DNA from: DASUVM01 sp036378955
Lineage (GTDB): Bacteria > Patescibacteriota > Saccharimonadia > Saccharimonadales > Saccharimonadaceae
DNA length: 64,000 bases
Direction: 5' to 3'
Assembly: GCA_036378955.1 (NCBI GenBank)
Contig: DASUVM010000007.1
Span: 1 to 64,000 of the forward strand
Part shown: positions 12,751 to 20,857 of the stretch, piece after piece
Position numbering within the stretch: the first letter of the stretch is position 1
Layout: every line of letters begins with the position of its first letter
Notes under the pieces: generated by a model
Database searches by the model: none
Seen by the model: the letters and a program-made list of their open reading frames with translations, nothing else
What the model was told of the DNA's origin: nothing
Made by a program: the position numbers and the translations under genes

Positions 12751-15723
12751 TTATTTTTTTGAATGTTTTAAATTACCTCTTAGATCAATCGATATTTCCT
12801 CAAGGCTGTCCTTACTCTCAACGGAGCTTCCTTTAATTTGAAGCTCATGCGGCTTTGGGGGTGGCACTTTGAGGCTATTGTTAATTTCAGCACTTGTGTC
12901 ATCGACGGCTTGCTGTAGCCGCTGTACATCTTGGGGTGTCGCGGCTTTCATTTCTTTTGAAGGTTCGCGGTAGTCAACGCCCGTAAAACGATCCTGGGCC
13001 ACAGTAACTGGTGCAGTGACATTGGCGTGAGCTGCAGGCTGATTCGTAATGGTAGAAGCTGGAGTTGCAATAGCAGGAGCAGATGAAGATCTCTCTTTTA
13101 GGGGAGCTGTGCTGACTGAAATGTTTTGCTGTTTTTTCCTTTTTGCTAGCCATTCATCAAGAAAGGCCGAGCCACTATTTGAGACATTCCCTGCCACGGG
13201 TGAAGGCGACTTATTAGGCCCCGTACGTTTCGAGAATGAATCGAGCGCCTCTTTTTGCCGACGCTGTTTTTCTTCATCGCCGGCCCGCAAACGCCTAAAG
13301 ATCTCTACTTCAACAGCTTTACGCGGCCGCCCGTATTTAGCTGCTGAAAGGTTCTTCAGAGCCAAAGCAAGCTGTGGGTTGGGTTTGCCAAGAGGCGGAA
13401 TTAACGACATGCTAAATGGTGCACTCGGCACATTATTAATCATAACCGACGCAACGGTTTCAAAGTTTGGTAACTTAGTAAGATCTTCAACATCAAACAC
13501 AGGAGCAAATTTCTTCACCATGAGCTCGGCGTCAGTCACACCTATACGCCCACAAATAATTGTGCCGACGTTTCCTATAATTGCTTCTCTGATCTTATCG
13601 GTAAGCTGTGTCATGAACTGGTTTGCTAATATTAGGTTTAAACGATACTTTCGAGCTTCAGAAAGTATCGACTCAAAGCTATCGGTTGCAAAATTTTGGA
13701 ACTCATCAACATATAGGCTGAAGTCAACTCGTTGGTCCTCTGGTATATCTGCCCTACCCATCGCAGCAGCCTGAAATTTCATCACAAAGATCATACCCAG
13801 TAGTTGAGAGTTTAGTTCGCCCAATTTACCTTTTGATACGTCGACGAGAAGGATCTTTTTATTATCCATAATCTCTCGCAGATTAAATCCAGACTTTGTT
13901 TGGCCAAGAATGTTACGCATCATTTCATTACTTAAAAACGCCCCAAACTTACTTACGAACCAACCGAGCACTTCCGATTTATGATAGTCACTCGTTTGAG
14001 CCATTTCTTTATTCCAGAAATCTAGAACTGTTTGATCAGTCACATACTTTAGCTTAGCTTTTGCATACTCATTGTCATTAAAGACTTGAGGTATATCGAT
14101 AAAGCTTGCGCCATTAGGGTCGCTCATGATTGTCAGTGCAGCATTTCGAAACCAATGTTCATAACGTGGCCCGATGATACCTGTATGTCCCGGATCATAC
14201 AGCCTATACAGCATTGCAATTGCTTCTTGCACTAAAAAGTCGCGTTGCTCTACTGACTCAAATTCAAATAAGTTTAGGCCTATTGGAAACTCCATGTCAC
14301 CTGGCGAGAAGTATACTACATCCTCGACACGCTCTTTAGGAACCATGCCTAATAGGCTTTTCACTGAATCACCGTGCGGATCAACGAAAGCGAAACCCTT
14401 CCCATCAAGCATATCTTGAAGGGCGAGATTCTCAAGTAAACCTGATTTACCTGTACCGGTTTGACCAATGATGTAAGTATGACGACGACGATCAACAGTA
14501 CCTAATCGTATTTGCTTTTTTACGCCACGAAAGACATTGTAACCAAGTAAAAAGCCTTCTTCTAGGGTCTGATAAGGACCGTCTACTTGTTTTGACATCT
14601 GGCGTTGTAATTGTGACGTTGGAGTATGTTTTTGATCAGGTAAATGGAATACTGTTGCAAGTTCTACACTATTTAGAATCATTCCCATGCTATGTTGTGG
14701 AAAGAATCGAAAGATGAATGCCGTGTTAAAAGATTCAACATTCTTGCTAGCTGAAAATTTGAAGCCATTCCGAGAGGTAGCTTCAAATAACGCAAATGAT
14801 GAAATAATGTTTTTTAAAATAGCCTGCGAGCGAGCCGAGGTATTCGACGAAGCAACGACTCTTATTAATGTTTCGTAGCCCGGGTGTCGAGTCTTTTCTT
14901 CGATTGCCTCGATTTTACTTTGATCAATACTACTCAACTGTGATGGCTGTTGATCTTCCGGCTTTTTGTCTTTACTGTTCACCTCTGGGGGCTTCCAGAA
15001 AGCCGAGGCAAGATCTTTTGGCTTAAATACATCACCGAACCCAGCTTTTTTCTTACCCTTCCTGAGGTTGGCTGCTTCGCTAAGTGCAGCCTTCGACCAA
15101 TTCTCATTGGCCGGGCGAATAAGAATTTGAATAGCAGCGCCATCCTCATGACTCAGGTTAGAAAATGCATTCAATATTGTTTGCATGGCATCGCGTTTTG
15201 TTTCTTGGTATGTCGCGATCGGGTAAACATACGATTTTTTTAAACTTAACTCACCGCCTATTGTTCCGCTTGCCTTACCGACTTTACTAAACACATTCTG
15301 CTCTTCGACCTGTTCAAGTCTGGCAGTAGGATATGCTGCAATTACTGCCTGCTTAATTACATCTTCAAGAACAAGTGGTACAGCAACGTAGTAATGTATG
15401 ATACCCCTACTCGCAACGATCTCAAATGTTACATGTCGTTGGCCATATACCTTGCTCTTAAACCCTTTTGTGGCAGTGCTAGAGATAATGTTATACATAA
15501 CCTGCGCTTGTGAGATAACCTCTTCGGCTACATCACGACTATCGCGACCACCGCCCTCAATATCATCACTTGATGGTGGTAGGTGAATACGCAAAGGAAT
15601 CATTTTTAAACCACGTTCGTAGTTTTTGGCTTCACGGAGAATTCTTTGGTAATACAAAAACAAACCGTAGCCGCCAAAGGCAAGTACGATTAGTGTCCCA
15701 AAAATAATAAACAAAAACTCCAT
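12751..15723 (-). CDS. VirD4/TraG-like membrane ATPase (type IV secretion-type DNA-binding)
   Basis: The 990-residue protein has an N-terminal membrane segment (2-24), a long region of unknown fold (about 40-400), and a FtsK/HerA-superfamily ATPase core. Walker A is GQTGTGKSG near residue 418, a FVDPHGDS motif follows near 445, and Walker B is LYVDEFQNF near 669, followed by LILANQFMTQL, as in TraD/TraG/VirD4 coupling proteins. The C-terminal 200 residues are low-complexity and rich in P, S and A. Family knowledge suggests pumping of DNA or protein at the membrane. No relaxase or VirB genes are nearby, so the substrate is open. The next gene upstream is only 6 nt away. Confidence 0.8.
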   Translation of the reverse strand: MEFLFIIFGTLIVLAFGGYGLFLYYQRILREAKNYERGLKMIPLRIHLPPSSDDIEGGGRDSRDVAEEVISQAQVMYNIISSTATKGFKSKVYGQRHVTFEIVASRGIIHYYVAVPLVLEDVIKQAVIAAYPTARLEQVEEQNVFSKVGKASGTIGGELSLKKSYVYPIATYQETKRDAMQTILNAFSNLSHEDGAAIQILIRPANENWSKAALSEAANLRKGKKKAGFGDVFKPKDLASAFWKPPEVNSKDKKPEDQQPSQLSSIDQSKIEAIEEKTRHPGYETLIRVVASSNTSARSQAILKNIISSFALFEATSRNGFKFSASKNVESFNTAFIFRFFPQHSMGMILNSVELATVFHLPDQKHTPTSQLQRQMSKQVDGPYQTLEEGFLLGYNVFRGVKKQIRLGTVDRRRHTYIIGQTGTGKSGLLENLALQDMLDGKGFAFVDPHGDSVKSLLGMVPKERVEDVVYFSPGDMEFPIGLNLFEFESVEQRDFLVQEAIAMLYRLYDPGHTGIIGPRYEHWFRNAALTIMSDPNGASFIDIPQVFNDNEYAKAKLKYVTDQTVLDFWNKEMAQTSDYHKSEVLGWFVSKFGAFLSNEMMRNILGQTKSGFNLREIMDNKKILLVDVSKGKLGELNSQLLGMIFVMKFQAAAMGRADIPEDQRVDFSLYVDEFQNFATDSFESILSEARKYRLNLILANQFMTQLTDKIREAIIGNVGTIICGRIGVTDAELMVKKFAPVFDVEDLTKLPNFETVASVMINNVPSAPFSMSLIPPLGKPNPQLALALKNLSAAKYGRPRKAVEVEIFRRLRAGDEEKQRRQKEALDSFSKRTGPNKSPSPVAGNVSNSGSAFLDEWLAKRKKQQNISVSTAPLKERSSSAPAIATPASTITNQPAAHANVTAPVTVAQDRFTGVDYREPSKEMKAATPQDVQRLQQAVDDTSAEINNSLKVPPPKPHELQIKGSSVESKDSLEEISIDLRGNLKHSKK

Positions 15724-15729
15724 AGTGTA

Positions 15730-16170
15730 TTAATCTTGCGGTAACTTAACCTCTACGCCGAAACGCTTACGTAAATAATCTGCTTGCAACTTACTTACCT
15801 CATGCTCCTGCTGATATGGGTCGTTCTTCGTCTGATTGACGATTTGCTTTGCACGAACAACCCATTCTTTCTCAATCACATCAACATCGTCTGCAGCTAG
15901 TGGATTGTCATTCATTGAAGTACTGCTCGCAGCTGATATAGCCGTATCGTTAACCGATTGCTGAACCGGTTGATCAGTCAATAGCGGAGGCGGTAATGTT
16001 GGACCTCCGACGTCACCCGCCCCTGCTCCGGTTTTTTGCTCACCGCGCTCAACTGAAGGCATTTTTTCAGATTGACTATTAGGCTGCTGCACCGATTCAG
16101 ATATTCGAAACGGTGGAATAAATCTCTCAGGATTATTCATCTGTGGTGGCTTTGGTGATTCAGGCTCCAT
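15730..16170 (-). CDS. Unknown proline-rich protein next to the VirD4-like ATPase
   Basis: An unrecognised 146-residue soluble protein, low-complexity and rich in P, Q and S up to about residue 90, then a predicted helical C-terminus (VIEKEWVVRAKQIV). An ORF 11 codons longer exists, but a TGCTACAAT promoter box (16181-16189) lies inside that extension. The ATG at 16170 is therefore preferred and would give a leader of about 4 nt. It ends 6 nt before the VirD4-like gene and is probably cotranscribed with it as an accessory or adaptor. Confidence 0.65.
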   Translation of the reverse strand: MEPESPKPPQMNNPERFIPPFRISESVQQPNSQSEKMPSVERGEQKTGAGAGDVGGPTLPPPLLTDQPVQQSVNDTAISAASSTSMNDNPLAADDVDVIEKEWVVRAKQIVNQTKNDPYQQEHEVSKLQADYLRKRFGVEVKLPQD

Positions 16171-16228
16171 ACTACGTGTTATTGTAGCATAAAGCATAAA
16201 CAAAAAACGTTAATCAACAGATATGAGA

Positions 16229-16651
16229 TTATCTTTTCAGGATATAGAAAATGGCACCTGCTTCGAATAGAGCCACTAAGATCATACTCGTCATATCGAG
16301 CTGCCCTATCGAACGCAATGCTATTAATGTAACGGGTGCAAATGCTACGGCAGCCGATAGGCTAGATTGTTTACCGATTGATATATGATGGGGTGATTTA
16401 AAACTTCCGTTTTCTCTATTCTTTACCCGATCATGTATAAAGATTCGTTGAAAAATATGCAACAGCAGTAAAGCTATAGAAAAGAAAAAAATATAAAAAA
16501 CTCCAAAAGCAAAAAGCATTCCATTTACACCAAGGCTTGCTGGGCTTGCTGAAACAAAAATAGTGACAACAACGCACATAGATACTAGTGATAAACCTAG
16601 AGCAAAATAGATCGAGCTTACCCATTGCTTTATATGCTTCGATAGTTCCAT
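16229..16651 (-). CDS. Small four-helix membrane protein
   Basis: An unknown 140-residue protein with four hydrophobic segments (about 11-34, 40-66, 92-110 and 116-136) and no catalytic motif. The open frame extends 62 codons further upstream, but that part translates a structured GC-rich RNA region. The ATG at 16651 has GTGAGGTG just before it and is the likely start. A structured leader of about 240 nt precedes it, so translation or transcription may be regulated by RNA folding. Confidence 0.65.
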   Translation of the reverse strand: MELSKHIKQWVSSIYFALGLSLVSMCVVVTIFVSASPASLGVNGMLFAFGVFYIFFFSIALLLLHIFQRIFIHDRVKNRENGSFKSPHHISIGKQSSLSAAVAFAPVTLIALRSIGQLDMTSMILVALFEAGAIFYILKR

Positions 16652-16890
16652 ACACCTCACTTTACAAGAAGGAAGGCCTGGGTGACAAATCCGCCGATCA
16701 AAAAGACTATTGGGGCGCTTGTCACCCGAGGCGACTGACCGCCCTCTTTTTTTAATAGAGGGCGAAATGTACGTGCCGCCTATTACTAGGCAACATAGGG
16801 GGCTCAACGCTCTTACGGGCGGAGCGGCGGCAACCAACTTTTTATGTTTGTTGCCGATTTTTCCGTCAGTGTTTTATTGCCGATCAGCTT
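16652..16890 (-). promoter_or_regulatory. Long structured 5' leader, possible riboswitch or ncRNA
   Basis: No gene lies here. The stretch is clearly GC-richer than its flanks and carries several stems: GGGTGACAA/TTGTCACCC (16680-16727, 9 bp, with an inner GCC/GGC stem), CGCCCTCT/AGAGGGCG (16740-16764), a GCCTA/TAGGC hairpin (about 16777-16790) and GCCGCC/GGCGGC (about 16772-16830). I could not match it to a riboswitch class I know by consensus. It ends next to the Shine-Dalgarno of the membrane-protein gene. Confidence 0.5.
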
Positions 16891-16896
16891 ATTTTT

Positions 16897-16925
16897 AAAT
16901 TACCATAAGCCTTATAAATAGTCAA
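16897..16925 (-). promoter_or_regulatory. Promoter of the structured leader
   Basis: On the minus strand, TTGACT (16920-16925), a 17-bp spacer and TAATTT (16897-16902). The start would be near 16890, giving a leader of about 240 nt. Confidence 0.5.
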
Positions 16926-17467
16926 TGTTTTGTATACAAAAATATGATGTATATAATACTACAATCATTATTTTATATCTTAAAATGTTATAAATCATAA
17001 AAGTTATTACAACAACATAAAAGTACCCCTGCGATAAAAACCTACTTAAATATTACCGTTACTCAAAAATAGGGTAGCTTCTTCGTAGTCTAAAATATGT
17101 AATAAAAATCCTCACCTCCATAAATATCAACCACCTAAGTTTGTATCGCTGCTATATGCAATGGGCTAGTTGGTAGGCGTACACTTGTATTAGGTTCTTA
17201 ATGTGCGATGCTGCGATAACCAAAGCATTCGCAACAAGCAGCCTCCTGACAAAGTATGTCATGTCACGGCGCAACCAAGTTAGCTTTCGGCTCCTAGCAA
17301 TTTAGGACACCATGGAATGGAGCATGCCTGCTACTATTCTTCATTTAAATTCCGTCCAGACATTAAGCACAGGCGAAGTAATCGACTACTCCTCAAAAGC
17401 ACAATACTGCTGCCTAACAACATAAACATAAGTTTTTCCACAGGATATACACATCGTAAAAAAACCG
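16926..17467. other. Intergenic region without a recognised gene
   Basis: No convincing reading frame is seen. 16926-17110 is very AT-rich. 17110-17445 has higher GC and several short hairpins, which could mean an unrecognised RNA or a decayed gene. A DnaA-box-like TTTTCCACA occurs near 17435, but as a single copy without a cluster, so an origin is not supported. Confidence 0.5.
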
Positions 17468-17496
17468 TTGACAGCTCTCCGTAAGCCGACTATTAT
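17468..17496 (+). promoter_or_regulatory. Strong promoter of a candidate small RNA
   Basis: Perfect TTGACA (17468-17473), a 17-bp spacer and TATTAT (17491-17496). This is among the best promoter matches in the window, and no ordinary gene follows it. Confidence 0.7.
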
Positions 17497-17502
17497 AGGG
17501 GT

Positions 17503-17594
17503 AGCTCGTGAATAAAAAAAGTATTCATAGGGCCAAACACAAAAAGCTCAATCTAAAAGTAAAACAACCGCTACTCGCAGGCGGTTGTTTTTTT
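17503..17594 (+). ncRNA. Candidate small RNA, about 92 nt
   Basis: A transcript bounded by a near-consensus promoter and a strong terminator, standing alone between unrelated genes. A TGAATA/TATTCA hairpin lies near its 5' end. A 30-codon frame opening with GTG at 17508 (VNKKSIHRAK, very basic) runs through the terminator stem. It would start only about 5 nt from the RNA 5' end, so a regulatory RNA is preferred, but a leaderless basic peptide is possible. The role is unknown. Confidence 0.5.
17563..17594 (+). terminator. Intrinsic terminator of the candidate small RNA
   Basis: AACAACCGC (17563-17571) pairs with GCGGTTGTT (17581-17589) around a 9-nt loop and is followed by a T-run. Confidence 0.85.
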
Positions 17595-17671
17595 ATTTAG
17601 CAATTTTCAATGGAGCTTAACCTTGAAGAAGGTGCTTTACGCAAACTTCAGCAAAGCTAATAAAAAAATGA

Positions 17672-17700
17672 TACAAAAAAAACCAAGCTATCTAGCTTGG
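17672..17700 (-). terminator. tmRNA terminator
   Basis: On the minus strand, CCAAGCTAGATAGCTTGG forms a 7-8 bp stem followed by eight Ts, ten bases after the tmRNA CCA end. Confidence 0.85.
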
Positions 17701-17709
17701 AAACTTTCA

Positions 17710-18120
17710 TGGTGGAGCTGCGGGGAACTGCCCCCCGGTCCGCATGGTAACCTACCGCTCATCTACAAGTATAGTTAGCTTCAGTATTTACAAGCACTCT
17801 TTCAAAAAGAAACTAACCAAGTAAAACTAGTGCTTGCGCTAAGATATTCACTAACACGCTAGCGAGACGGTATTAGCTAAGCAAGATAAATATGGCGCAC
17901 ACTACCCTACCTTGCATCAGGAAGCGAGCGGCTGCTTATAAAATTAGGCAGCTATTGCATGGACGGGACTCAAAGTAGCCTTTGCATTAGCGAAAGTACT
18001 CTTAACCTCATTCCATACAGTTGCAAGTTTGTTTGCAATTACAGAATACACTTACGGTGTAAGACGACTTGCAGAGCGATTTGTTAAATTCCATACGTCG
18101 AAGCATTAGTTCAGCCCCAC
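17710..18120 (-). ncRNA. ssrA: Transfer-messenger RNA
   Basis: The 5' end (GTGGGGCTGAAC) and 3' end (GCAGTTCCCCGCAGCTCCACCA shape, with encoded CCA at 17710-17712) form the alanyl tRNA-like domain. Between them lie a tag frame and pseudoknot-like GC-rich parts. The RNA rescues stalled ribosomes together with SmpB. A TATAAT preceded by TG (extended -10, 18130-18135) starts it near 18123. It is about 410 nt long, normal for a one-piece tmRNA. It is divergent from comM. Confidence 0.95.
17944..18036 (-). other. tmRNA tag reading frame, 30 residues
   Basis: The resume codon is probably GCA at 18034-18036, preceded by TAATT. The frame reads ANKLATVWNE, continues, ends SPVHAIAA and stops at TAA (17944-17946). 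Thirty residues is far longer than the usual tag of about ten. The terminal AIAA is the expected protease-recognised type. The resume position is inferred by analogy with other tmRNAs. Confidence 0.7.
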
Positions 18121-18129
18121 GTATTTGTT

Positions 18130-18135
18130 ATTATA
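18130..18135 (-). promoter_or_regulatory. tmRNA extended -10 promoter
   Basis: On the minus strand, TGA then TATAAT, 10 nt before the tmRNA 5' end. No good -35 box is visible. Confidence 0.65.
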
Positions 18136-18177
18136 TCACGCTTGTGTCTAAAAGCAAAACCTGCTTTACTATATTGC

Positions 18178-19677
18178 ATGACTGCGCTTGTAAAGACTGC
18201 GACGACGCTGGGTTTTCAGGGTCAAGCTGTTGACGTTGAGTGTGATATAACCAATGGTCTTCCTTCACTTCAGATAGTCGGGCTTGGAAATAAAGCAATT
18301 GATGAAGCAAAGGAACGTGTACGATCTGCACTCAGAAACAGCGGGCTCGAAATGCCGGCTAAGCGAATAACAATAAATTTGGCGCCAGCCGACATACCTA
18401 AGAATGGCTCACATTTCGATCTTCCTATAGCAATCGCTATTATGCAAAGTAATGATCAGCTCAATTATGCGGATACGGATAGAACTTTCTTTGCTGGTGA
18501 ATTGGCACTTGATGGAACATTACGCCCAATTAAAGGTATTATTAATATCGCCGAAGCTGCCAAAAAATCAGGAGCAAACCGGATAATCATTCCTCAGCAG
18601 AACGTTGAACAAGCCTTGTTAGTAGAGGGCATCACAGTTTGCGGCTGCAACGATTTAAAAAATGTCTTTCTACTTTTGAAAAGACAAATAGAAGTTCCGC
18701 AAAATGTACCGACCATCAGCAATCAACAGCTAGCCTTTAGTACTTACGTCGACGACATCAAAGGTCAAGCACATGCTAAACGAGCACTCCTTGTAGCGGC
18801 GGCAGGTAATCACAATATCCTATTGAGTGGACCCCCGGGGGCAGGTAAAACTATGCTTGCAAAAGCACTCCTCAGTATATTACCACCCCTAACGCAATCA
18901 GAAATTATTGAAGTCACCAAGTTACATAGCCTGCATAGACAAACTACCAAAATTTTTATGAACCGTCCTTTTCGCTCCCCTCATCACAGTGCTAGTCACG
19001 TTTCTCTCATTGGAGGAGGCAACGTGCCACGACCGGGCGAGATTAGTCTTGCTCATCGAGGCGTTCTCTTTCTGGATGAGCTTCCTGAATACAGCCGGCT
19101 TTCTTTAGAAGCACTGCGTCAGCCACTTGAAGATAAAGAGGTACACATTGCAAGAGCCCGCGACCATGTCTCTTATCCAGCTGATTTTATGCTTATTGCA
19201 ACTCGAAACCCCTGTCCTTGTGGCTACTACGGCGATAGGTCTCGCGCCTGTGTCTGCTCGCTAGCCTCTGTAGAGAGATATCAGCAAAAAATTTCAGGGC
19301 CTCTGCTTGATAGAATCGACATAAATATAACGCTTTCAAGGGTAGGTGCAGACGAGCTTACAAACAGCCAATCTCAAAAGACAGACGAGTCAGAAAGTGC
19401 TCAAAGACAAGTTAACAGCGCACGCATTGCTCAATTAAATCGATATCAGAACACTTCAATAACAAACGCCTCTGCTTCAAATAAAGAGATGACAAAACAT
19501 ATGAAACTGAATAGCGTAAATAAGCAGTTTCTTAACACCGCTGCCGATAAGCTTCAGCTTTCCGCCCGAAGCTATTTTAAAGTTTTGAAAGTAGCACAAA
19601 CTATCGCCGATCTTGCCGATAGCCCAAGTATAGAAATGCCGCACTTGACTGAATCTCTACAATATCGACAAAAATAA
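18178..19677 (+). CDS. comM: ComM/YifB-family AAA+ ATPase (Mg-chelatase-like)
   Basis: The 499-residue protein belongs to the YifB family. ComM in other bacteria is a hexameric helicase promoting branch migration during natural transformation. It has the N-terminal ChlI/Lon-like domain (1-170), Walker A GPPGAGKT near residue 218, the Walker B FLDELPE near 303, the zinc-like cluster CPCGYYGDRSRACVC near 348, and the Mg-chelatase C-terminal domain. The frame is open 12 codons further upstream, but TACTAT (18167-18172) lies there and the ATG at 18178 matches the family N-terminus MTALVKTATTLGFQG. The mRNA is probably leaderless. A DNA-uptake role would fit the type IV pilus genes in this window. 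Confidence 0.93.
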   Translation: MTALVKTATTLGFQGQAVDVECDITNGLPSLQIVGLGNKAIDEAKERVRSALRNSGLEMPAKRITINLAPADIPKNGSHFDLPIAIAIMQSNDQLNYADTDRTFFAGELALDGTLRPIKGIINIAEAAKKSGANRIIIPQQNVEQALLVEGITVCGCNDLKNVFLLLKRQIEVPQNVPTISNQQLAFSTYVDDIKGQAHAKRALLVAAAGNHNILLSGPPGAGKTMLAKALLSILPPLTQSEIIEVTKLHSLHRQTTKIFMNRPFRSPHHSASHVSLIGGGNVPRPGEISLAHRGVLFLDELPEYSRLSLEALRQPLEDKEVHIARARDHVSYPADFMLIATRNPCPCGYYGDRSRACVCSLASVERYQQKISGPLLDRIDINITLSRVGADELTNSQSQKTDESESAQRQVNSARIAQLNRYQNTSITNASASNKEMTKHMKLNSVNKQFLNTAADKLQLSARSYFKVLKVAQTIADLADSPSIEMPHLTESLQYRQK

Positions 19678-19681
19678 TCTG

Positions 19682-19710
19682 TTGTAAAAGCGAGTGATAT
19701 CTGTTACAAT
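19682..19710 (+). promoter_or_regulatory. Promoter of infC-rpmI-rplT
   Basis: TTGTAA (19682-19687), a 17-bp spacer and TACAAT (19705-19710). The start would be near 19717, leaving a leader of about 32 nt with AAGGAG seven bases before the AUU start. Confidence 0.65.
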
Positions 19711-19748
19711 GGCAGGCGAGCACAATAACGCTAACAAGGAGATCTTCT

Positions 19749-20276
19749 ATTAGTACATCAGTTCGGATTAATGAAGCAATTAGAGCTTCTGAAGTCCGCG
19801 TCATCGGTCCGGATGGTTCACAACATGGAATCATGTCTAGGAGTGACGCTCTAAAAGCGGCTGAACAATACGAACTTGATCTAGTAGAGATTTCGCCGAG
19901 CGCGTCTCCGCCTGTCGTCAAGATTATTGATTGGGGTAAATACCAGTATCAAAAGACGAAAGAGCAGCAGCGGAACCGTAAGAACGCTAAGGCAAGTGAG
20001 CTAAAACAAATGAGGTTTGGCCTCAAGATTGGATCAAACGATCTTGACATTAAACTTCGTAAAGTACGCTCTTTCCTTGAAGAGGGACATAAAGTTCGCA
20101 TTTCTGCTTTTTTTCGTGGTCGAGAGATGGCCCACCAAGAGCTTGGCCATGCACTGCTGAAACGCGTTACAGAACAACTCTCTGATATAGCTGTTGTCGA
20201 CCAATCACCTCAGATGGCAGGACGCAATCTGAGCATAGTAGTAAGGAGTAACCAAAATGCCAAAGCAAAAGCTTAA
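19749..20276 (+). CDS. infC: Translation initiation factor IF-3, AUU start
   Basis: The 175-residue IF-3 binds the 30S subunit and checks start codon and initiator tRNA. Similarity to IF-3 (RINEAIRASEVRVIGPDG) begins well upstream of the first ATG at 19833. The only start with an ideal Shine-Dalgarno (AAGGAG, 7-nt spacing) is ATT at 19749. AUU initiation is the classical device by which IF-3 represses its own synthesis in E. coli. Both IF-3 domains are present, with the linker around residues 80-90. The gene overlaps rpmI by 20 nt, giving the usual infC-rpmI-rplT order. Confidence 0.93.
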   Translation: MSTSVRINEAIRASEVRVIGPDGSQHGIMSRSDALKAAEQYELDLVEISPSASPPVVKIIDWGKYQYQKTKEQQRNRKNAKASELKQMRFGLKIGSNDLDIKLRKVRSFLEEGHKVRISAFFRGREMAHQELGHALLKRVTEQLSDIAVVDQSPQMAGRNLSIVVRSNQNAKAKA

Positions 20277-20463
20277 AACACATAAAGGTAGTGCGAAGCG
20301 CTTTAAAATAAGTGCGAGTGGCAAAATTTCTCGCCTTCGCGCTGGCCTTAACCACCTTAAACAGAAAAAAAGCGCAGCTCGAAAGCGTCATAGTAATACA
20401 CCAGCACAAGTCAAAGGTGCAATTAAAGCCAATGTGAAGCGTGTAATTGGAGGTAGAAAATAA
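20257..20463 (+). CDS. rpmI: Ribosomal protein bL35
   Basis: A 68-residue basic protein of the large subunit. MPKQKLKTHKGSAKRFK and the RLRAGLNHL segment match bL35. An AAGGAG lies 9 nt before the ATG, inside the end of infC (20-nt overlap), which suggests translational coupling. Its stop overlaps the rplT start (TAATG). Confidence 0.96.
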   Translation: MPKQKLKTHKGSAKRFKISASGKISRLRAGLNHLKQKKSAARKRHSNTPAQVKGAIKANVKRVIGGRK

Positions 20464-20807
20464 TGCGTGTTAAACGAGGTGTCACCGCACGACGCCGACA
20501 TAGCAAAATATTAAAGCTTGCCAAGGGTATGCAACATGCCCGACGCCGTTCGTTCCGCCTAGCAAAGCAAGGTGTCATTCGTGCTTTACAGTACGCTTAT
20601 CGTGATCGTCGCAACCTAAAACGAGACTTACGTTCGCTTTGGATCACACGTATCAATGCCGCAGCCAGAGAGCATGGCCTCTCTTATTCGGTATTCATGA
20701 GCAAGCTTAAGACCGCTAAGGTAGAGCTTGATCGTAAGTCACTAGCCGAACTTGCCGTCAAGGAGCCAAAAGCCTTTAAGGCGCTGGTAGACTTAGTAAA
20801 GAAATAA
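20463..20807 (+). CDS. rplT: Ribosomal protein bL20
   Basis: A 114-residue early-assembly protein of the 50S subunit. The N-terminus (RVKRGVTARRRHSKILKLAKG) and SYSVFMSKL segment are typical, and the length is normal. Its ATG shares one base with the rpmI stop. It is the last gene of the operon, followed by a perfect palindromic terminator. bL20 represses this operon in other bacteria. No leader pseudoknot was identified here. Confidence 0.97.
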   Translation: MRVKRGVTARRRHSKILKLAKGMQHARRRSFRLAKQGVIRALQYAYRDRRNLKRDLRSLWITRINAAAREHGLSYSVFMSKLKTAKVELDRKSLAELAVKEPKAFKALVDLVKK

Positions 20808-20821
20808 AAAGCCTTTTTAAA

Positions 20822-20853
20822 CTTAAAAGACTCCTGCACAGGAGTCTTTTAAG
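20822..20853. terminator. Bidirectional terminator between rplT and rnpB
   Basis: A perfect 14-bp stem (CTTAAAAGACTCCT with its complement) around GCAC. It has A/T-rich ends on both strands and so serves the two convergent transcripts. Confidence 0.85.
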
Positions 20854-20857
20854 TACC

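Noticed and set aside
16710..16898. Plus-strand frame of 62 codons in the structured leader
   Set aside because: No ribosome site. It runs through stems of the minus-strand leader.
17220..17260. SRP (4.5S) RNA suggested by AGCAGCC near 17240
   Set aside because: The GGAA tetraloop, the CAGG partner strand and the closing helix are missing.
17430..17450. Replication origin suggested by DnaA-box-like TTTTCCACA here and near 23272
   Set aside because: Single scattered boxes, no cluster, no AT-rich unwinding element next to dnaA or dnaN.
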